Shown: piece after piece, positions 23,252-36,994 of the stretch
How positions within the stretch are numbered: the first letter of the stretch is position 1
How the letters are laid out: each line of letters starts with the position of its first letter
The notes under the pieces: model-generated
Database searches by the model: none
Told to the model about the DNA's origin: nothing
Seen by the model: only the letters and a program-made list of their open reading frames with translations
Assembly: GCF_019399895.1 (NCBI RefSeq)
Contig: NC_091888.1
Span: 1,148,501 to 1,212,500 of the forward strand
From: Cardiocondyla obscurior
Taxonomy: Eukaryota > Arthropoda > Insecta > Hymenoptera > Formicidae
Length of the DNA: 64,000 nucleotides
Reading direction: 5' to 3'
Position numbers and translations under genes: made by a program

Positions 23252-26195
23252 AAAGCCGTGCAAAAGGAGGTAGGAGAGACCAAACTTTGAACGAACGAAC
23301 TGTGGTAGTGCTATTTGAATAATACTTTGCATTCAAATGCCAGATCCGATAAAAGAAATCGTCCCGCTACTTGAAATATCCCATTACGCGCTATTATCTC
23401 TTCGCTGTCAACTGAGACGGTCTTCACCGGTCAACCCGATGTCTTATTTAACGTCTTTCGTTGTACACATACGTTCTACGGTCACTGACTGATTTTTACT
23501 AATGTACAATAAATTTAATCTCGATTTAATTTAATTAAAATTTTTTTTCTTTTTTTCTTAATTTTTGGAACTAAAAGAGAAGTTAATTTATATTAATAAA
23601 AATATTTTTTATAGCATTTTTTATATTTTTATTAATTTATAATTAATTATAATGATGGAATTAGTATTAATCAAGTGAGCGAAAACTAGGAACAAATAAT
23701 TTCAGCTATTCCTTTAGTATCGATAATTTTCGAGACTATTAAAGCGGATATTAAAGCTTGATCAATTAACTCGTAACATAATTCTAAATAATTTACGCGG
23801 TCATTAGTGTAATATGCTAATTGCCCCGCAAAGGTGAAACAAAGGTAAGGCAGATTCTTTTTTATTTTTGAACCGAACAATGACTATTTTCTCACGGTTT
23901 CAAGTATGATTTCCGAGAACAAGTCTCTCTTTCGGCGGCGAAGAAAGGAAAACTTTTTCGCGAAAATGTAAGAATTCCTTTCAATCCGATAAACGTCTCT
24001 TTTTAAGGGATTTCTATTTCGAGCTCTTCTCTTTGTGGTTGGTAGCCTGATGGCTCGAAGTTCCCTACATTTTCTATATTCATACGGCGATGGATGGTTT
24101 CTTCTTATTCTTCTCCGCTTCTGAAATTACTTTTCTGTTTTCTTTTTTTCTTTTTCTTTTACCCATTCTTTACCCATTTCCGTTATTCCGTCGTTCAATT
24201 CATTTTTACACCAACTTAATTTTCCTAACGAAGAACGATGCGCGATCACGTATGTCAATAATTGCTGTTTTTAAAGAACTCTTTTCTTTGCTTCTGCAGA
24301 AAGCACACGTTATGATATTCTTGAAGTAGCCTGCTATATTTGCAAGCAAAAAATTTAACGCGTTATAAGATCATAATGCATTTTTACAATTAGGTCAATC
24401 ATTTATAGAAATTTACGAGATAACTCGAATTAACTAAAATAAATCTGAACGGATCTATCAATAATGCAAATTACGGAATTTATTTTATTGTAATAAAAAA
24501 AAGTGAGTTATTGGAAATGATTTAATTTAATGGATTAGTTTAAGACATATTAATACGCGATACCTTCTAAACAAAAATATTTTTCATATCGTGATATTTC
24601 TTATATCATAAATCTTATATACTATGCATCTAAGATTTCTTGTGTCTTTATTACTTCACTTTCAAGAGTTTTACATGTATATTTACTGCGAATAAAAAAT
24701 GCACAACGTTTTTATTATACGAGCCATTTTGAAAAGACCGTTCGTCTATTATTAAAGTGTGATAGCACGAGAGTGCCTATTATGCGAGTCGCGTTGAAAA
24801 GTTTTGCGAATAGAGAAGCTAGTGCCGTCGGCAATGAGATTCCTCTGAATTTAATGTGCTCCACTCGACGGAGTGACTTTGCTCCTTATTCCTCTTTCTG
24901 CCTCACTTCTCATTTTGTGCGATAATTACACCAAATGTATGCGAATCGGAAGTAAGTTTTAATCAAATTTGTTGGTAAGTAGGCCGAATTTATTTGTTAC
25001 CCCATTACGCGGTCTGATTTGTTGATAAATGTGGCCGTATATTACGTTAAATTCTATTTTCCATTGCTTTTCTACAATTTTTTTACTTTTTCAGATTTCT
25101 AAATATTTCTTTAATTACAGTTGATGATGATTGAAGACTTACACGAATATTTTATACACTACATTGGCACGGGTCTAATATTTGCTTATAACTAACATAA
25201 TTCTCTAAATTATTTTATATCTTCTTTTAATATGAAGTTAACGTTACCCTAGTGTCCATAAAATATTCATGTCACATGTCACTAAACGTGCAATAAATTT
25301 ATTTAAACCATTTAATGTTGATAAAATTATTTGACAGCGCAATAATTTAATAAAAATTACTGATACGCTCAATTGCTTACGTGATAAAGTACATTAATTG
25401 AAATTCATTTAATTTATAGTCAACTCGAAGTTCTACGTTTCTTATTTTGTACATTACGTTGCTTATTATATTTCTAAAGTTGCTCTTTACCGTCTTTTTT
25501 TAGATTACATGCAATGTACTTGGTAGTTTATCATTTATAAGCTGGCGTGTATATCCATCCGATATTTCGCGGATGGCAATCTATCCGTGACAGAACTCTC
25601 TATATAGCACCATCCACATGTTTCTCGATTTCCTGTTCTGCTTCAGTCCTTTTTTTTTTTTTTTATCCGCTATTGTTGGCATACCATCGTTACGTGCATA
25701 CTACTGAGCTTTAGATACAGATTAGAAAGCTGGCTTCCAGTAAACCAAAATAAAAGCGAGGAAGTTGGAATCGATTTACCATCACAAAACACAATGTACA
25801 CTTGGCGTTTGGAGTTATTCAGATAGCTGTTATTTATTACAGAGGCAGTAATTTCATCGAGAGAAGGTAGTCATCTGACGCAAAATCCCCGTCGGAGTTA
25901 GTAAGGATAATTCTAGACAGAGCCAGCGCGCACGTTTCAGAAATTTTATTTCCCTACTTTTGAAATTGCGAGAGCTGTACCGTACTTCGACTTCCTGCTT
26001 GGATATCATTTTGTCCGCGCATACATTTTTAATCTCGCGTAAAAAGAGAAAGAAATTTGTTTTCTTAAAATATAAGATACGCCGCGAAAGAAATCCCTTT
26101 GTGCAATTACGTTCAAACTTTCTAATACGTTTCGAACAGGCGCGTGATCTTTTACGAAAAACATTTGCCGATGGCTTCGACAAACATCGCAATTA

Positions 26196-26654
26196 TTATT
26201 TCAACGCATCCCTATCGACGACGTCGTCAAATCTATCGCTAGCATAAGACTTTTCAATTGGACACAGCTGCTGTATGTTACTGAGAAAAAGACTGCGAGA
26301 TTGACGTGCTTGTATAAGTATGTATATGTATATTACACATATACATACGCGCGACATGTATCCTACTGAATAGACAGCAATGTAGGCTCCATCGGTAGCA
26401 GATGGTTTCGCTATTGACGTATACCTGCCTATCAGGCTATACCGTACTCTCACCAACTCGATTTTTCTTCTTCTCCCTCCCTCCCCTTCTTTCTCTCTTC
26501 TCGGAGAGGAGTAAGGATCCGGTAAGATCGACGATTGTAATATACTTTCCTTAAATTCGCAAGTCTCGGGAGAAAGAGAGCCGTTTTCGAGGCTGGAATC
26601 TAATTTTCTTTGTATCTGCGACGCCTCGTACTGAGCTTTAAAGCTGTTTCGCAT
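26196..26654 (-). other. Unassigned 152-codon ORF, minus strand
   Basis: A real ATG starts a frame whose first 70 residues have mixed polar composition (AQYEASQIQRKLDSSLENGS, then SPETCEFKESILQSSILPDP), followed by a basic stretch (SPRREKEGEGGRRRK). The C-terminal part crosses a purine/pyrimidine-rich tract and the hairpin at 26318-26348 and looks non-coding. No family recognised. Confidence 0.15.
26318..26348. repeat. Perfect hairpin (12-base arms, 7-base loop)
   Basis: GTATGTATATGT at 26318-26329 is exactly complementary to ACATATACATAC at 26337-26348. Confidence 0.8.
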
Positions 26655-28225
26655 CGATTTGCAACATCGACGTCCTATCTCTCTCTCGATTATTACTTTC
26701 TGACGTTACCCCGAAGCGTATGCCAAATACTGGCACGTACGTTTTAAATCCCGACGACTCGTAGAGCAGAACTGGCGTGATATCAACAGATTTTAATCTT
26801 AACGTTTACGATTATTTGCGACAATTAGTAAAAATAGAAATATAGTTATTTGTAAAACGTGGTCTTATTATTGCACGAAGCGTTGTCGCATCCGACATTT
26901 ATTTCGAGCTTACGTTTCGCCGTTGACTTTTTCGGAATTTTGTTGTACCCACGGCAGTTTCGATACACCTATCTAAAATTCGAGGAAGCGGGAAACAGGT
27001 CCGGGAATTGGAACTGGTCGCGTATACCTTTCTTAGCGAATTCGCCTAGCGCCATTTCATTTGCGCTCTACGTCCTAGTGCAATATTCTCGCAAGGAACG
27101 CAGGGAAGATAGCGGAGCAACATACAGTCGCAATGTACATGCCAATTTCGAGATAACGGGCCGACCGAGTAATTCGACCGGCCACGTGAGACGGCGGGAA
27201 TGAAATTATAATTATAACGTCACGTTTGCGGCAAATTTCGCTAGTAATTTATGAAAGCAATGCCCCTATTCGAAGTGATTAAATTTAGTACCTCTAATAA
27301 AATCGATTGCTGTAACTATTACAATATGAAATCCTCATAATTAAATAATAGAACTTAAAAATATACATATATATAAAATTTTTAAAGCAAATAAAATAAA
27401 ATATCATTAATAATAGACATTTTCTTATTATTATATCGAAATGTATCAATTACTTGCATGATAATATGATAAATTTAAGATAGCTTTAACACGGTGTATA
27501 ACATTGTAGACATAAAACACGGCTAGTTTTGATTAAATTTATATCAATTAGTAATTTAATATAATTAAACGCAATGCCTTTTTTAAAAAAAGAATAATAT
27601 ATACGTAAAAATATAATTTACTTATAATATTTGTAATTTTATTCAAATTTACTTTAATTCGTTAAATATCTCGTTATTTTTATTATTTGTTAGACGTATT
27701 CATTTTGAACTAAGTTAATGTATTATTTTATTAATATTAAGTTAACCAAATTAATACATACGATAAATAATAAACACAGTAACAAAGCTTTTAGCTATTT
27801 TAGCGTTCAAGAGAATTTTGTTGCAATTCAGTGGCACAATTGTTCGTGCACGCGATATGCATGAAAACGGTATGATTTTATAAAGTCATCATATACGTGA
27901 GCTATGAACTGTTATAGAACCGCACGTCAATTTCGAAGTAATACATTCAGAGACTCCAATTTAAAAATCGAAACGACGGAATGGAATCCAAATTGCTTCG
28001 GACCGGTTGTGATAAAAAATACATTCGATATTGAGTATAGCGCGTGCGGACAGTGCGCCCTATACGTATAAATATAAGTAACGAGATTTGATGCAAAAAC
28101 TGAAGCACCGATAATATTCATTAGATATATCTTCTCTTCCCGCCGCAGTAACTGAAATCCGCGCAGCTACGCGGAATGATCTTCCGGTGTAATTAATGCG
28201 TCATATTTATTCATCCCTCTTTTGC

Positions 28226-28248
28226 ATGTAAATGCCCGTCATTTACAT
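28226..28248. repeat. Inverted repeat with octamer-like arms
   Basis: ATGTAAATG (28226-28234) and CATTTACAT (28240-28248) are perfectly complementary across a five-base spacer. The left arm sits in TTTGCATGTAAATG, resembling sites of POU-domain factors. Confidence 0.6.
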
Positions 28249-30668
28249 CACCGACTAATTGCAATTATATCATAACGTGGTTGGAAACAGCGTAAAAGCA
28301 TCAATTCCGCCGAGAATGCACAAGGCGCATCGTATCCATGAGGCGCAGCTCGCGCGTAGGAACTAATACAGTAAACTCAGACTATTCCTCATCTATCTCA
28401 TCTTAACTTTGGTGTTTGTCTTCAAAACTCATTGTCGTATCGGTTCAATGTGGAGTTAAGCATCGTCAGAAGGCAGCATGCAGAAGTTTCGGCGAAGCCG
28501 TCACGCGGCGTCAAATATTCCCGCACACGAGGAGAAGGGCGGGGAGGAAAAAAAAAAGCAGTACGTACTCGGTGATTGATGGGCTTCAGGAATTAATGTG
28601 CCGTATACGAACGGAAAAAAAAAGAGGGCAGGAGAGAAGCTAAAAGTGTATGGAAACGTGACACATTTGCGTCATGTCGAATGAGTAATGTATCTATTTC
28701 CACATTGTTTGGCTTGCATTCTGCATTAAAGTCGCGGACCGGCTAAAATAACTTTATTAACACTACAAGTGGACGTGCAATAAAATATTAATAATTGATA
28801 CGTCTAATGGTAACGACTAAAATTAAGCTCGAGCTAAATGACAAATTTTTTAATATTATAGTATTAAAGTAAAGGGTTTTTTTTTTCTTTTTTCGCTATT
28901 TTTGCAATATAGTATAAAGTTACTTTTAATATTTTAAAAAAAAGATTAACTCTTTAAAATGAGATATTCTTGTTTAAAATGAGCAGGAAACAGCAGCCGT
29001 GCCCGTCTTGCAAGAACTGCTTGTCTGGTCGATGGGCGCGAACGTTTGTCCGAAATATGAGGGGGTGTTTAGGGACCACCCAGTATTCCCACTCCAATTC
29101 AAGTAATGGAGTCTGAAACATTCCTCTCACACCGCTTTCTGTCCGACATCTCTCTTCCCTCTGCGCTTCTCTCCATCCTGGACGAGCATGCCTCGGCGGT
29201 CCGAGTCGCCTATTGCTGTCTTACGTTTGCCGCCCGTCGACATAAATATGTTGCCCGAGTTAGGGAGTTGGCGAGCTAGTATTTATCAATCCTACGAGTT
29301 CGTCATTACTCAACGATTTCTGATAAACTTGCATCCTTTAACGTCAAACATGTTATAAGAATCATTAATTGGGTAGAAAACTTTGGAACCGAGCAGTTTA
29401 TTCAAAAGTAGATCGGTTTTATATTTCGGCTTTACGTACAACTTTTACATGTATTTAAACGGATTAATTTCAGTTTATAAATTTTTCTACAGTTATGGCA
29501 TTACCGGAAATATCATCTTGCTGCGAATAAATGTCAAATTTCCACAACGGTCCTAATATTATTTATCAATGTAATTACGATATCTCCAATATCTATTAAT
29601 ATTGATTTGATTATAGGATATTACTTATATTTTAATTTCTCTTATTTATTTTTATGTGTGGAAAAGCATCTGAATTCGACGCGGAAAGTTCTTTTTTTTT
29701 TTAATAAATAGTTTTGACAAATCAATTTTTATTATTGCGGAAATGAGAATTGACTTTATTGTATCCAGATACATTTTCTACCCAGGAAATTTAATAAGCT
29801 TCGTGTTTCAATTTTTTTAAAATAATGTTAGACTATTATTAGGTTTCATTAACGAAGCGACTATCTGCAAGTAAAAAAATAGTACAAATATCTTTTTAGG
29901 ACATATATTTATATTAACCTCGCATTCACAATTAGAAAAAGTCAATCTATATTAAACCACGTGTGTCACATATTCGAATGTGATCCTTGTACCTGATTAA
30001 TGAATAGATTAATAAACATCCCGAATGGAAATTTATTTAGCTAATCTAATTTTGCAGCTAGTGGTTAGATCGCGCATTTTACAAAATATTTTGTTATTTT
30101 AAAAATAATAAATTTGTTGTACGGAATAATTAAAATAATTTACAAATCTTGACTTAAAACAGAAAATTGTTAATCGATTACTAAGATTTATTTTTGTCCG
30201 TTTAAGAAGGAACAAGTTTTCCAGATATAGTTCAGTCGGTCGGAAATTTGATTAACGTGGCTTACGTTCTTAACACGGACGCCAAAATTCTGCCAACGGC
30301 ACGATAACGGTCGTTGTATTCTGCGAAAGTTTCTACCAATATATTCAAGTAATCTCGCCTTCTTAGAGCACGGCTACAATTTGTGCGGCATGTTGTAGAG
30401 GAGAAAATTATTTCAAGTATTTAAATCTTTTTAAGCAAGTTTGGAGATGTCAGAAACGACAGTCGACTGCGTTAAAAACGATCGCAATGAATTGCTCCAG
30501 ATAAAAATGCTAGCTAATGATATTTAAAAGATTCACTGGCATATTACGCGCCTGAGTACTTGAGAAATATCTTCGGCGGTTTTCTTATTATAAAATATCC
30601 AATCTGCACTGCCACAAGGGTCTATTGGGCGACTTATCTCCACGTGTAATAATCGATTTTCCACACAT

Positions 30669-30684
30669 GCACATACGTATGTGC
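30669..30684. repeat. Perfect 16-base palindrome
   Basis: GCACATACGTATGTGC reads the same on both strands. It is flanked by further CACA/TGTG elements. Confidence 0.85.
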
Positions 30685-31540
30685 TCGCACATCTCCGACG
30701 TATAAAATTCTAATCTACCGCAGAGTCGACGTAATGATGAGCGCCGCTGATACGCCGTAAAGGACGAACGCGCTTGTAAAAAAAAAAAGAGGAAGGGGGG
30801 AAGGGATAAAATCGATAAGGATCCTCGAATAAGTATAAAGGAACCTCGAATCCTTCTGGCTATCGTAAAAACGTACCGTACCTTACGTATCCGGCCAATG
30901 CGAGCCGATTGAGATCGCTAGATGAATAAGAGCGCCAAATCCTCAAGTCGTCCAGAAGAAATACAGCGCGAGCTCAGCCGGGGGAGCTTCCGAACGATCG
31001 TAGGCGATCGAGACTATCGACTGCACCGTCCCCCTTTTACTCTTTTGGACTTCTCGCTCGCTCGCTTCGCCCGGGCGACGTCTGTGAATTTCGAGTAGAT
31101 ACTGAAATTGATACAGAGCGAGGGAGGTTCTATTGATAACGCCCCCGCGCACGTTCAGAGCTATCATAACTGGAAATCCTTCGTGATTGCGGTGGATATA
31201 TGAGGGATATGTCTGTGCACCACCGAAGTAAACTACAAATTCGAGGATAAATCGACCGATCGTAATGCCCGCCTCTCGTATGTAAACCTGAAAATGTCAC
31301 GGCCCCGTAAAAGGATGTAAAAAAAAAATATTCCGCAGAGCATATTTGCTCACCCGATCGTAATCGTTAATAATTAATCAGCAGCTATAAATCCATAACT
31401 GCATAATATGTATTAAATTCGTACGATTTGTCGCTGCAGACTTTGGTAGTGTATTTGACGCTTTTCTCCCCTAAAAGTGTACGTCTCATTTTTTTTTTTT
31501 TCTCTCCCGTTTAAGTATCAATTTCTCCGTGTGAAACGTT

Positions 31541-32200
31541 CGAATCGCGACGAGCATTGAGCGACGTCGAATTACGGTTGATGCTTATCAGTACTGAAGC
31601 ATCGCGGCGGGATGCCCTCTCCGGGGAAACATGGTTCCTATTCGGATTGTATATCCTACGGGCGCGTAACGTATCTCTGCACATGCACCGTATCGTACGC
31701 GAAAGAGTCTGGCTCGTCCGAAGTGGCGGAGCTGCTCGGTCGCGCGTTGGTTTAATGCCCTATAAATCGTGCCGCAAAGTGCTGGTCGAGCTCTCACCGA
31801 CACGGTCACGGTCGGCCGTGGTGCTATGCACCGTGGCGCGAACGAGAGATGCACCTAAGGAAAACCCCTGTACAACGCGAAAGCGCGACTGCACTTGTAC
31901 CGTCGGTCTCGCGGGGTTACATCGCGGGGGGAGTTACATCGTTAGGGGTGGACCGTCGCGTATAACGCCAGGCCGGAGCCAGCTCCACCAGTCCTGACAT
32001 TTGCGAGCGTGTGCACTCGCCCTCGCAGGCATTCGTACGTGTGGGAGTTTACACACGCGCGTCCGTGCTTGCGTAATTAATCCCGCGTGAGACTGCAGGG
32101 GGACGCGCCGCGCTAATTACCCGCTTCGCGCTCGACCGCCTTCCGCGCGTATACGCGGCCTCGCGTGCGACAATCACATCTGTATGCGACTTGCGCGTAT
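31541..32200. other. CpG-rich islet
   Basis: About 650 bases of CpG-dense DNA in an AT-rich setting. A plus-strand TATA-like element (cctataaatc) lies near 31758-31767. The 146-codon plus-strand frame here has no ATG at its start and a minus-strand frame overlaps it, so neither is called coding. Possible promoter or enhancer. Confidence 0.25.
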
Positions 32201-33700
32201 ATATCTATCGGACCGCGAATATACATATATATTTTAATCGCGTATAATCAACTAAAAAATAAAAAAGAAAATAAAAAAAAAGAACAAACAAAAAATGAGA
32301 GGACTAAATAAACCCCGAGGTATCTGTCGCGCTTTTAATCCGCAAGATCGGACGTTTAATTTTATAAATTGCGATTTTCATATTTTTTTATGTGTTTTTA
32401 ATTTAACCAGGTCCGTGAATTTTTCACGAGTCTCTCAAGTGATTTTTATCGAAATATGTATAACCGTATACTGCGATGCATGCATCCGGTTACGGAAAAC
32501 CGGAGAAAGCGCTGGATTTATGTTAAATCGTATGATCGCGAGTTTATAGCCGTTCTTAAAGCAAACGCATAAAGCGAATTGATAACGCGACAAGCTGACT
32601 TAAACTTCTTTACCAAAATATATATTACGACTTTTACGATTACTGTTACGAGTATCGGAAGAAAAGGAATAATTTATTCAGCGTATCCATATTTTAAGTC
32701 GCAGCGTTTCATTTTTAATTTTGTTATTTACGACTGGAAAATGTATGCTTCTTGAAATAATATTATTAACATTAAAATATATATAATGGATAATCGAGAA
32801 TCAAAAGTTATTGAATTATTAAAAAGAACGTGAGAGAAAGAGAAAGAATGCTTTACTTTCGCAAAGTGATTAGTGGATAATTAACGTAATAATATAAAAA
32901 CCAGTTAAAAACAGCCAATTCACAAGTGTGGAAATTTTCTTAAATAAAACTTGACACATCTTTATCAATATTCTTGCAAAGAAGGGCCTCTTGAGATATG
33001 CAGTCATTGGAAGAGAACGAGCTGGGAGAAACGGTACCGACTGAACTTCACTGACCCGTGTAACGTCCAGACGGCCTCCCTCTATCTGTACTTTACAATC
33101 GAGGGTTTTATTGAAATCTCCCCGTTCTCTCTCGCTCTCTCTATATAAACTCCAAGAGACATTTTTATCTGTCGGATAAATTCTCCCAGGTCCTTGGTGC
33201 GTCTCTCGGCACCACGAGAAAGAACGGTAAAGAATTTCCTTAAGAGGGTGGGGGAGGACCGTCGGTCCGGACGGCCCGCGGGGGATGATAGAAAGACCGA
33301 CGCCAGTTTTGCACTCGGGGAGAAATTATTGGTGAGATATGAAGGAGCCAAAGTTACCGCTGATAAACCCCGAACATACGCCTCGAAATCGTATATGAGC
33401 ACTTTTCACGGAATTTATGCGTGGCCCACCTGATTCTTTGACTGTTTCTTTTGTGTTCGTTCGCATACTTTATCGGCCGTTCTCGAGAGACGATTTCGGC
33501 ATAGATATATCTTAAAAATTTTCATCACGATAAAATAACTTAATAAAGATACTTATTAAATATTAGCTTAATAATTCTTTTCTTGTTATATTTTACCGTT
33601 ATATAAAATTACGGTTATGTTAAATTATATTTAATACTTAACACATTTGAGAGACAAAATGCGTTAAAAATACATTTTATTTTCTGCTAAGAAATTTTAT

Positions 33701-33714
33701 CTCTCTCTCTCTCT
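33701..33714 (+). repeat. CT microsatellite
   Basis: Seven CT units. Confidence 0.85.
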
Positions 33715-36700
33715 GTTTTTTCTTTTATTTTATTTAATTTATCTGTATTTATATAAAATAATAAATTAAGCAAAATGTATCTAATATTTAAAGAAAATTT
33801 GTATTACATATATATTTGAAATTATCGTATTTTGCATAAATTATTTTACCAAGTGTTGAGCTGATTAACAATATACGTAAATTTGGTAACGAATGTTTTA
33901 TCGTATAATATTATAAATACGAATACGAAACCTCTGTTAGAAAAATAATTTTCGAGTTCCTTTTAAAATGACCTATTTAAGCTAAGTGAAAATCTTGTGA
34001 TGTAATTAATGTTATCCCGATATGTCGTTTCTCCTGGCGTCGACATCGAGTGCAGATTTCTATTTTCGTCGCACCTCGTGTCACGAGCGCAAATAACGTT
34101 TCCAAAGGTACGGATCGATCCCCGAGATGTCAGCGACTTGGCGCAAGGTATCGGCTAAAGTGTCTCCTATCTGTTGCAGATGCAACTCGTAGGATGCGCA
34201 CGTCGTCGAGATGCAGACACGTCGTATCCTCGAAAGCTTCTGCTACTGGCAATTTCGCAAATGTGCGAAGACGCATCGTGAACGGCTTACTGTCACCCAC
34301 CTTCCTCTTCATCTATTACTCGTCTGTTCTCTTGCAAGCTCATTCTTTATTCTAAATACCTATTAACAAGTCCCATCCGGCATGCCACAATCTTACCGAG
34401 CTGTCACGTATACGAAGTGGCTCGTAATACAACGTGTCCTCTCGAATTAATTGCGAAACGTTCATTACGAGAATAAAAAAAAAAATTTAGAATAATTTTT
34501 TAATTTCGGCACTAATTTTAATTTTTTTAATTGCGTAAACATTTCGAGGCTCTTTTCATAAAAATCTCTTCCTTCTCCAATTTCTGTCGCTAATCTAATT
34601 AATAGATAATCACAGACGGCAACATTGATGCACCGGACTAATTAAAATAATCATTTTGCTAATACCGTCTGCATACCGCGATGCGCATAATTTTCCAATA
34701 TATGCATATATGTATACGCGAGATATGTTTAAGCTCGGTGAAATAAAACACGACGTATGTGAATGCGTGTACTGTTGCGTTTACGCGAAATTGGGAACAC
34801 GCGCGGCCCGAGAAATTTTCAGCATTTATGCGCAAATTCAATTCGGAAACTAACGCACGTGGGGACTATAAATATCAATTTGCCCGAAATATTCAGCGTG
34901 ATATACAACTTCGGCACGCGCGCAACAGACAACGCGCCGCGAGAGAGTTACGTGCTGAATTTATAAAGTTTACTGCCCCCGTCTTCGTGCGCGGCATAAT
35001 GCTTGACTGAAGACGTCGCAGTTTATCCGCACCGACGCAATATTCAAGTTAACTACGTTTTTAAGACGACCACCGCTGACTTTCGCGCGGTCTCCGTTCG
35101 TTTCGCCGCTATTTTCGTCCTCATCGATGGAGACTCAACATTTATTCGGCAACTTCTGGTTGAGCCAGCGTTATTATTTCGTATGATTCAACGACAATAA
35201 ATTATCTAACGTAATTCGGCAAGGATAATTATGCGACGCCAGCAGCGCGGAGATATAGCGAATCAATTTCCATCCTGAGAAATAATTTCGGACCTGCGCT
35301 CACATATATGCACCTAGGGAGACCCCATTGCGCGTTTATCGTTATCGTTAGACTCGAATATTCGCGAAACTGCAACGCGTGCCGCTTGAAATCCAACCAG
35401 GCTTAATAATTTGATTAATTGCAATGGATGTACCCGTACCTCGTTTCTCCTACTGTTTAATTCGAATTAATTCCCCGAGTGCGTGCAGGGATTATCAAAT
35501 CGAAGTCGCCTAAAAGATTCCGTTACCCTTGCCGTAAAATTTTATTCCACGATTGCGGCTGAGTCCCACGAATACTTGGGACTGTCGCGAAAAAGAAAGA
35601 AAAAAAAAAAAATCAAAGTTCCTGATAGTATTCCCAGTCGCGCTCACATATGCAAATAATGTCTCGAGCATGCAATCTTTGTTGAACCGAAAACGTAGAT
35701 AGAACTGTGAGTTGCGGCAGACTGTGAAGGACATCTATAATTCAGGTTACGAGTGTGGAGCGGCGGAATCGCGAAATAGCCGGAGCAGTCTCAAGAAAAG
35801 AAGGAAGAGGTAAAAAGATAAACCAGGTATAAAAGAGAGAATGGGTATAGAGAAATGGCGGGTGAGTATCGCGCGAGAAAGAGAGCGAGATGGAAGCTAA
35901 AGAGCGGAAATAGAAAGGGAGAGAAAAGGAGCGCGAGAGCGCCAAGCGCCGTTTGGAGGTCCAAGTGCGTCTGAGAGGCCAGTAATTTCTTTTTATATCC
36001 ATCCGAGTCGATTCGAGCCGTTGCTTTTCCACTTCCAAGCCCTCGTATTTATCGCTCGCGGCGTTAACACTTTGCCGGGGGATTGCGCGACGGAATATCC
36101 GTCATGAAAGATCGGAAACAAAGTTTTTGCTTGTGAAAATGACGACTCGATAATAATTCCTGTCAACTCGTCCCATTTACTATCACGCAACGTTTCAATT
36201 GTACATAGATTGAACACGAGAGCGTTTGTCAATTATATCCACCACTTTGTTTTTCTATTCTTTGTTTCTTTTATTCATTTTTTTTTTTCTTTTTTTTTAA
36301 ACACAATAACGCTACGTTTGCTTTTAGCCTTTTAAGTCTAGACAGACAATTTAAGAGTGCTTGTATTATAAAATTGCATTAACGTTTATCTATAATTTAT
36401 AACATTTGTCATTTTGCCGAGCGATCTAGAATTGTGTGAATATTAATGATGAGCGATACCGTCGAACGAAATAACGTGTCCAGTGAAAAGCCATAGCGTT
36501 ATGTATAGACGTACTATTAAATTACACCGTGATGATGCATTGTCTTCTCGATGATCTGTAAATAAATATAACGCGATCGAATGGCCATCATTAATCAATG
36601 ATGCGCCGGTTTTTGCCCGCTTTTTGCCGTTATATCCTAATTATGTTACATACGAGCGAGCCGCATAAAGTGACTGCAATCCATAATTATTGCGGCCGTA

Positions 36701-36947
36701 TCATCGCACTCACTTAATTGCTAGCATTTTATCCCGTAATTTATTAATGCGAATAAAATTGACGATCATATCCGAAATTTGTATAATAACCCGCCCAATG
36801 CAAATTTGCAATGTGTACTTTTCACTCGAAATTATAAAGCAAGACTCTGATTACGCATTAATATGCATCAACTATGCCTTTTCATTCCAAATTGATGATT
36901 TACAAACAAATTTTGCAATATTTGCACACAAGTATTTATCTACACGC

Positions 36948-36994
36948 AGAGAGAGAAAGAGAGAAAGAGAGAGAGAGAAAGTGAGAAAGAGGAG
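36948..36994 (+). repeat. GA-rich repeat
   Basis: Imperfect GA/GAAA repeat, purine-only for most of its length. Confidence 0.8.

Larger units (their letters stand above)
16441..31540. other. Long non-coding stretch
   Basis: No coding exon recognised. Contents listed separately: the splice-like site at 19276-19303, the pyrimidine-rich tract at 19790-20165, a GA repeat at 23235-23251, the hairpin at 26318-26348, the inverted repeat at 28226-28248 and the palindrome at 30669-30684. The rest is AT-rich with scattered CpG segments. Confidence 0.5.

Noticed and set aside
31557..31997. 146-codon plus-strand frame
   Set aside because: Starts at TTG rather than ATG and lies in a CpG-rich block where stops are rare.
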